A DNA stretch of 64,000 nucleotides, taken from positions 124,001 through 188,000 of the forward strand of contig NZ_QJRI01000174.1 of the NCBI RefSeq assembly GCF_003254565.1, written 5' to 3'. Shown here piece by piece: positions 53,101 through 62,100 of this stretch. The notes beneath the pieces were generated by a model that saw nothing but the letters and a program-made list of their open reading frames with translations, was not told the origin of the DNA and made no database searches. Numbering within the stretch: the stretch's first letter is position 1; each line of letters opens with the position of its first letter. The translations under genes were made by a program, and so were the position numbers. The stretch is from Flavobacterium nitrogenifigens. Lineage in GTDB: Bacteria > Bacteroidota > Bacteroidia > Flavobacteriales > Flavobacteriaceae.

Positions 53101-56100
53101 AGATCGAATAAAGGAACCTCATAAATGTTAGTTAAAATCTGACAACTTGTTACATTATCAGTAATTCTAAACTGGTATTTACTACCCGCTGTTGTAGCGT
53201 TGTAAGTAAATGGTGTTCCAGCTGAATTTGTCAGAACTATATAACCATTTCCATCAACTGAAACTTCGTATTTGAAATCAGCTGGAGTTGATCCTCCAAC
53301 TACATCAATTTGAATTAGCTCTCTACCGTTTTGACAATCAATTTGAGAACCTGCTAAAAGAGATCTTTTAGCTGTAGCTGAAATTAATTTTGGTAATGGG
53401 TCTAATGGCGTAACTAAACCATTTGTTTTGTAAACACATCCATTAGCATCTTTTACCCAATAGCTAGGGTTTTGAACACTTCCGATTTCAGGCAATTCAA
53501 ATGTGTATTTATCGTCTGAAGGTATGCTATTACTTGTAAAATAATTAGTACCATCTTTACTGAAAGTAAATGTTCCAGTCCCTGTACCACCCGCAGCAGC
53601 GACAACAACTGTAGTTTTAGTAGGGTCAACTACACAACTAAATGGTGTTGCAGTAGCAGTTGCATAAACTGCACTTGGAGCAGGTACATTAGCAGGTACC
53701 TCAAATTCACAACCTCTAGAAGAAATAACTTTAACTGTATAATCTCCTGCTGTTAAACCTGTAAAATAATTATTATTATCTTGTGTAATAGCAGGTCCTG
53801 CAGGTAAAACAGGTGTTAGGATAAATTTATAATCCGGGTTGTCATTAACAGCTCTTAAATTAACCGTAAGAGTTCCGTTATCGTTTGTTCCTTGTGTACC
53901 ATTACAATCTACTGGAGTTGTCGTAATATCACCTGGAACTAAATCTACAAGAGTTGGTACAAGTAAATCAACAACAACTGATTTAGAACAATTTGTGTTT
54001 AAATCTCTTACCGTTACAGTATAATTGCCCGCTGCCAGACCTATAAATTTTGGATCGCTATTTTGTAAAACATCTGGAGTAACTACTGTATTATTTTTTA
54101 AAGTATATTCAAAATTATTTGGTGCAAAACCACCGGTTACAACAGCAGTAATCGTACCATCAGTATCTCTACATGTAGGCTCCGTAGTAAATTTAGCTGT
54201 TATGTTTAAAGGTACAGCAATAGGGTTTAATGTTACTTTATTACCGCAACCATTAAAATCTCTAACTTCTACAGTATGATTTCCTGAATGAAGATTAGGT
54301 ATAGAAAATGATGTTAAAGGCATTGGCATAAAATCAAGACCATCTAAACTATAAGTATATGGAGCAATACCAAATGTTGTCATATTAACATCGATTACAA
54401 AAGAATCTTCAGCAGCACAAGCACTGTTTACCACAGCTGTTATCACAGGAGTTGGATCTAATTTCACTTCAACAAACTCAACCTGGATACAACCGTTTGC
54501 ATCTTTTACATAAACTAAATAGTGACCCCATTCTTTATTAAAAGTACTTCCAGTATGAAGAGCTGGGTCGAAAGAAGCAGAAAGCGCAGCATCGGTCACC
54601 GGTTTATCTGAACCATCGATAACACCAGCTACACCCGTATCAGCGAAAATTTGATATAAATAAGGAGCTGGCACCGTAATAGTTTTTGTAGGATCAGATG
54701 GATCAACAACTACCTTGGTAACCGTTCCTCCTTTTCCAAAAGCTTCAACTATACCTTGATTATTTCCACAATTATCATTTTTAGGAGAACTAACCGATAA
54801 TGTTAAAGGAACAACTGATTCACTGATCGTAAAAGTTTTAGACGTATTCATACAAACTACAGTTGACGTATTATCCAACTCTGTAAACAAGATATAATAT
54901 GTCCCTGGAACCAACGGTCCTACATTGGTCGCCGAATTGCTTGGTAATGTCACAGTGCCACCAACTGAAGGAATAACAAGTGTATTACTTTGCGAATTAT
55001 AAACGTCGTATTTAACTGCTGTTGTTGTTGGTTGTGTGCCAGTAAACGTGAATGAAACATTTCCGTCTTTGGCTCCCTGACAAGTTACATTAGCAGGTGT
55101 TACGTTAGTTTTTAAAGTAGACGAAGTCAATGTCGCAGCTTCTGCTTGTTTAAAGAAATAACAATCTGTTGCTTCATCATAAACGATAAACGAATAGGTA
55201 ACACCCGGAAGTAAACCGTTGAAAGTTGATTGTGTATATTTCGGATCTGTCGGATCAGTTGAATCTGCATCTTGGTAAGATCCCATATTATCCGCGTATT
55301 TATATGGCGGTGTAGAACCTGAATTGATCGGATAAAGAGCAAAATGATAAGCTCCTCCAATAATTGGTGTATTTACAGTCACAATAAGACTTGCTGTTGT
55401 ACATGATTCTGTTCCTGCTTTAACCTCAATTTTTAAATCTTCTGGTTTTGATGCCATTGGGATCGTTTTGGTAATAGAACAACCATTTTTATCAGAAACC
55501 GTTAATTCATAAATACCAAAATTTAAAATATTAAAAGTATAATCACCTCTAACATCTGAGATTGCATGTGGTGCAACTTGCGTTGGCTCTCCAACATTAT
55601 TTGTCAAAGTATAAGTAAATGGTCCTAATGGAGCTGTATCACTTGAACCTCCTATAAAATTCTTAACTGTAATAGATCCGTAAGAAATTCCACTACCGCT
55701 AGAATCACAAGTCATAGGTTTAACATCAGCATCGAATTCAATTTTCTTTGGTTGTACAATAGTTGTCGTTTTCTCAAGATAACAACCTTTATCATCTGTT
55801 ACTCTTACAGTATAATCGCCAGCTGGAAGACCAGTTGTTTGTGTGCCATAAGAGGTAGATGTTGTTGTATTGTAAACAGAGATCGTATAAGGAGCTGCTC
55901 CTTTTGTTTTGTCAATTGTTACTGTAATAGAACCCGTTGCATCTCCGTTACACAAAATAGTTGAATTAGGAGTTAATGCAAAATCAGGATCTGTTCTTGG
56001 TCCTACAACAACGGTAGATGTAAGGCTACATTTAGCAGCCGATGCATCCGTTAAAGTAAATACATAAGTTGTATTTCCAACTTGCGGAGGATCTACAGGA

Positions 56101-59100
56101 TCTGTATAAGTAAAGGTTGTACCTGTTACCGGTATAACTGTTGGATCTAATACTCCATTTTTAGTTACAGTATAAGAATAATTAGGTTTTCCTCCTGAAA
56201 TAGTACCTTTTATCTCAGTATTCTGAGTAAGACAGTTTGCTGATTTACTTAAAGTAGCATTGAATTTCAATTCAGATTCAATATATATTGCTGACAATGG
56301 TAAAATACAACCTGTAGCCATATCTTTTACTTTAACAATATAGTTTCCTGGCTCCAAATTAGGGAATGTACCACTAACTTGATATGTACCCTCATTAATA
56401 TTGTATCTGTAGGTTGGAGACACAACTGTAGGTGTAACTACAATTGTCGCTTTACCAACTGAATCATAACATAAATCTGAAGCTGTTAAATCGATACTCG
56501 CACTTGGCAATACTTTTGCACTAACAGTAAATGTATCTGTAACCGTACATCCATTTCCATTCAAATCTGTAACAGAAATACCATAAGTACCTGACTGAGT
56601 AATATTGGCAAAAGTTGAATTTGCTTGAGGTCCAACTACAGTTCCATCAGGCTGAGTTAACGTATATCTATTGTTACCCCATCCTCCCGTTGTATTAATA
56701 ACTATTTTACCATTATTTGGAGAACAAGTAATAGGTGTAATTGATGGTGCTAAAAGAACCAATGGCTGTGCAGGCTCTTTAACTTCAAGAACTTTTGTTG
56801 CAGAACAAGTAGTTGTTGAGTTTGTAACTTTAAATGTATAAGTATCTGCAGATAACCCAACATAATCAATAACATTTCCTGTTTTTGTAGATTGAGCAAT
56901 TGGTACAAGTGCGTTTAAACTGTTTCTTAGTTCGTAAGTATATGTTGCACCTACATTACCAGAAACTGTAAAACTAAGCTTACCATCTGATGCACCTTTA
57001 CAAATTACATTTGAAATTACTGAACCGTTAGCGATCGGTAATTCAACTTTTTCAATTTTGTAATCTCCAGTCGTTGTACATTTATTAGCATCTGTAACTT
57101 TAAAAGAGTAGTTACCCGGAGCTAAATCTTTAAATACATAAGACTGAGCCGTTACACCAGTTGCAACAGTAACTACTGGAGCAGGAACTGCATCTGTAGA
57201 TGTAATTTCAACTTTGAATGGTCCTACACCACCTGTATAAGATACTGTTAAATCTGTATCTAGTTGTGTAGCCATACAAGAAATAACATTGGCTTGTGAA
57301 AAAGCCATATTTGATGGCGGATTCAACGTATTAACCACTGGTGAAACTGGAATTCTATAAGGGCAATTATTTGCATCAAATACATCAACTGTAACTGGAC
57401 CAGAAGTGCTAGTCGTGTAAGTATTTGATGTTCCCGCTGGTAAAACTCCATTGAAACTGTATCTGTATTTATCAGTTCCGCTATATGGTGTTCCTGGCAA
57501 TAATACCGTAACTGTAATAGTAGCAGCTTGTGTAGCATTTGATGTTCCACAAGTTAATGGTACAGATACATCAGCTTTAGCGGTTAATTGTGGAGGGTTT
57601 GAAACAGTCGTTTTTGCCGTTACAAACTGACATTTTTTAGAATCAGTAACTCTAAACCAGTAATCTCCAGCAGTAGCATTCGAATATGTCTTACTAGTCA
57701 TAGTAGTAAACGGTCCTGTAGAAGAAACTGTCGAAACTTCATAAGTATATGGTGGCAAACCTAAACTTGCATTTACTATAATAGAACCATTATTTCCATT
57801 ATAACAAGTAGGATTTGTTGGTGTAGTAGTAGCTGTTGGAGATACTCTCGCCGCGATATTTTGCGTTACAGTAGTTCTACATCCTTTACTGTCAAATATT
57901 TCAAATTCATAAGTTGCAGCCGCAGCACCTGTAGTTGTCTGATACGTAAATGTAGTCTTACCAGCTCCTACTGGAATATTAGAACCACTAAATCCACCTC
58001 CATTTGTATTTACTCTGTAGCTATAATCTGGATAACCATCTTTTATAGAAACTTCAATAATTGCATTTGGGTTTGTAGCATCACAAGTTAAATCTTTTAC
58101 TAAAGGATTTAATTTCGCAGATATTGGTGCGTTAATTGTTGGCACAGTTAAATCAGTATAACATCCTGTAGAGGTATCTGTAACTCTAATAGTATGGCTA
58201 ATTCCAGGAGTTACTCCTGTAAAAGTTCCATTGTTTTGAGCTGTACCGTTATCTAATTTATACATATAGTTAGGAGCACTATTAGGCGATACTACAATTT
58301 TTGCTCCACTACCTGTTACACAGAAATCTGAGTTTGTAAGATCAATGCTAGCAGTTGGATTAACTTTATCATTAATTTTAAAAGTTCCTGTTACAATACA
58401 ACCTTTTAAATCTTTTACAGAAACAGAATAGTCTCCTGCATTTAAATTAGAAAATACATTCGTTGTTTTAGTAATTGCTGACCCTGATGGAGATGTAGGT
58501 GTAACTGTATATTCATAATCTCCCCAACCTCCGACAACATTAATTGTCGCTTTTCCTTTATTATCACAAGTTACGTGTTCTAATGATGATGGATTTAATA
58601 CCAATGCAGTAGACGGAGCCGCAATCGTAACTGTTTGAGATTGTTTACAAGTTGTAGCCGTGTTTGTTACTACAATTGTATGAAGTCCTGCACTTAAATT
58701 TGATACAGGAATTTCAAATGAACTTCCCGCTGCAGGAGATGTTCCACTAACTGGTGTTAAAGCATCTACTTTATAGCTATAGGCAACATTGTTTCCTAAT
58801 CCTGTAACTGTAAAGATCGCAGAACCATCAGTTGAAGTAGAACAACTAATATCATTCTTAGATGTAGAAGATACTGTGAATACCGGTAATGAAGGCACAT
58901 CAAGTATTTGTTCATACACACAGAAATTAGCATCTCTAACTTCAAAAGTATATGTTTTACCTGCTGCCAATCCAGTAAAAGTATTACTAGTTTGGTAAGT
59001 AGAAGTACCCGGTGGTACAGGAAGTTTTATTCTATATTCTAAACCAGCCGTAGGTACAGCAACTCCAGAAGCATTAACAACATTTGTAATCGTTACATCT

Positions 59101-62100
59101 GTTGTATTGCTTGGACATTTTACTGCCGTTGGCGTAAGTGTCATTCCTTTTGGAGGATTCAACGCATTAATAGTTCCAACAACTTTTGTTATTGGACATG
59201 ATTTACTGTCTGTTGCTGTTACTTCATAAGTTCCTGCAATAGTTAAATTATTAAATATACCAGTAGTGTTAGTTTCTATAGTAGCGCCAGTAGTTGTATT
59301 TTTTAATACATAAGTAAAACCACCGTTTCCGTTACCTGCGCTTGCTGTAATAGTAGCCGCATTAGTGGTACAATTATAAGGCGTTGTAATAGAAGCTGTA
59401 AGTGTAACAGCAGCTGGTTGGGTTACATAGAAAGTATATTGTTGTTGACATCCTAAGGCATCCTCTACAATATAAGTATATTTTGTACCGGCACCAACAG
59501 AACCTGGTAATAAACTGTAACGCACAGGTGTTGTAGTTACAGCTGTAAAAGCTCCTGTACCATTAAATTGAATCTTGAATGGCGCTACACCATTTTGTGG
59601 TGTAATATCAACATAACCATCTCCTTTGCCAAAACAAGTAACCGGATTTACAGAGTGACTAGCAGTAACTGCAACTTTAGCAAGCACTTCTTTTTCTACA
59701 GTAATAGGACAACCGTTTTTGTCTTTGATAGCAAATACATAAGTCGCAGCTGTTGTAGCAGAATAAGAGAATGTTGGACCAGCAGTAGTACCATTGTTTA
59801 CTAGTACCACACCTGTTCCTTTATTTGTAACAGTATAAGTATAAGGTGCTGTTCCGCCGTCTATAGTAACATCTATAGTAGCGTTTGCTGCTGTGCCCGT
59901 TTTACAAGATAATGGAACGGTAACATCTGCTTTCGCTGTGATTGTTTTATTAATAGTTTGACTAGCTGTAATCGCATCACATTTATTATCATCTAAAATT
60001 AAAAATTGGTATGTACCTGTTCCTTTAGCGATATAATCAAAAGTAGGTCCGTTAAAAGTTGCACTTGGATTACTGTATGTTAGACCTCCGTCTGTACTTA
60101 CTTGATACGTGTAAGGCTTAAGACCGCCAGATACACTAACTCTAATAGTAGCATTGCTACCATCAAAACACAATCCTACATTAGAAACTATTGATGCCGT
60201 TGGTTTACTTGGTGCACTAATAACCAAGTCTTTACTCATAGCAGCGTTACATCCATTTGCATCAGTACCCGAAACAATGTAAGTTCCAGCCGGAACATCA
60301 TCTATTTTCCAAGTCGTAGTTGGGAATGTTTTTATATATGACGAATTTTTATCTTTAAGTGTAACCACATAATCTGGAGTTCCTCCTGCAACAGTTGCTG
60401 TTACAGTTGCCCCTTTACACGTAGCAGCCGATGCACTTGCATTTACTACAAATGCAGCTGGCGACGTAATTTTAGTTGGAATGTCGAAACTACAAGAAGA
60501 TGCATTATTTGCAAAACGTACTTTAATATTATAGGTTCCTTCACCTTTATCATTAAAGGTAATCGGAGAAGTCGTAGATTTTACCCAAGTTGGATTAGTA
60601 GCATTTCCATTTAAAGTATAATAGAAACCATTTACAGTATCGAAATTTTTAGCTACAATACTGAAAGTACCATTTTTATCTCCTTTACATTTAACTCCGT
60701 TCACGCCTACTACCTCTGCAGAAAATTCTTGTCCGCTTTTAACTTGTAGATTTAAAATCTTATCCTGCAAACATGATTTTGGCAACTGACGTACCCAAAT
60801 ATCGTCGATCACTAAGTCGTTTCCATCAAATATTTCACTTCCTGAACGTACCACAAAAGTTAAATTGGTATTTGCTCCAGGATTTAGTTTAATGCTAATC
60901 GGAACCCATTTTTTTCTATCAGGATGATTTAAACCAGGCGCGATTTCACCAGTATTATCTCTCGCTACTACATTACCTTTAGAATCAATTAATTCAATTC
61001 TAATAATTGGAGCCGCACTATTATAAGTAGGCATTAATAAATTTCCTACATAAAAGTCGACAATAACATCTTGATTAGGTATAACATCTACAATTGGCTT
61101 ACTGTATAAAATACCATATTTTCCAGCAGCATTACCAACATTTACTAATAAATATCTACCATTAGGATCTCCTGTGTTATCTAAATTATTAGGGTTTGTA
61201 GTATGATCTTTATAGTGGAACCAAGCTCCAGAATTATTACTACTTGGGTCGTCTCCTCTCCAGAAGAAACTCGCTACAGAATATTGATTATCTTCAACAG
61301 ATTGACTCGGAACCCCGTAAGGATCCAAACAAGTAAAAGGTTTCGTTGTTCTCTGGTCATTAAAGCAATAAGCAGTCGCAATTCCAGGTGCTGTTGTTGG
61401 TGGTCCGCTTCCAAAATCTTCTTTTAATAAATTACTAAAAGTTGGAGCAGATACCAAATTGTATTCTACTTTAATTTTATAATCTCCTACCGGAATATCT
61501 TTAAAGATATTAGCCGGAGAATTTGTATTTAGAGTATAAATATAATTAGAAGGGTTTGCTGGATCTGGTTTACCTAAATAGTAAGAATAGCTATAATTTG
61601 GGTTTGCATCGGCATTTACCGTTACTGTAGCTGTACCTTCTCCTTTACAATTATAAGTTAAAACAGGCTCACTAAATAAAGGATCAGCTGGTTTTTCTTC
61701 TAAAATAATACCTGACATAGGGAAAATACATCCAGCCGCATCTTTAATATATAATGTGATAGGAGTTGGACTTGGGTCTATGTAGGCAAAATTATCTGTA
61801 ATATACGTTTTTCCTCCGTCAAAACTATAGCGATATAAATTTGGTGCAGGAAAAGGCACACCTCCCTGAGGATTGGTAATTCTCACCATTCCTTGTTTAG
61901 TATTCCCTGTCGGACCACAACCAGATAATTCGGCAACACCTGCAGAAGCAGTTAGTGTAGCTGATGGCCCTGTGATCTTAATAATTTTTTCTGGGTCAGT
62001 ACAATCTACACCGTTTATTGTATATTTTACAGTAACTTTATAATCTCCAGATGGTAAACCTGTTGTTGGCAAAGAGGTATATGCACCGCCAGCAACTCCA

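Noticed and set aside
51582..59804. Plus-strand and other-frame open frames inside the adhesin gene
   Set aside because: They are Ser/Ile/Cys- or Val/Thr-rich mirror translations of the repetitive gene, have no start signals or homology, and overlap a clearly coding frame.
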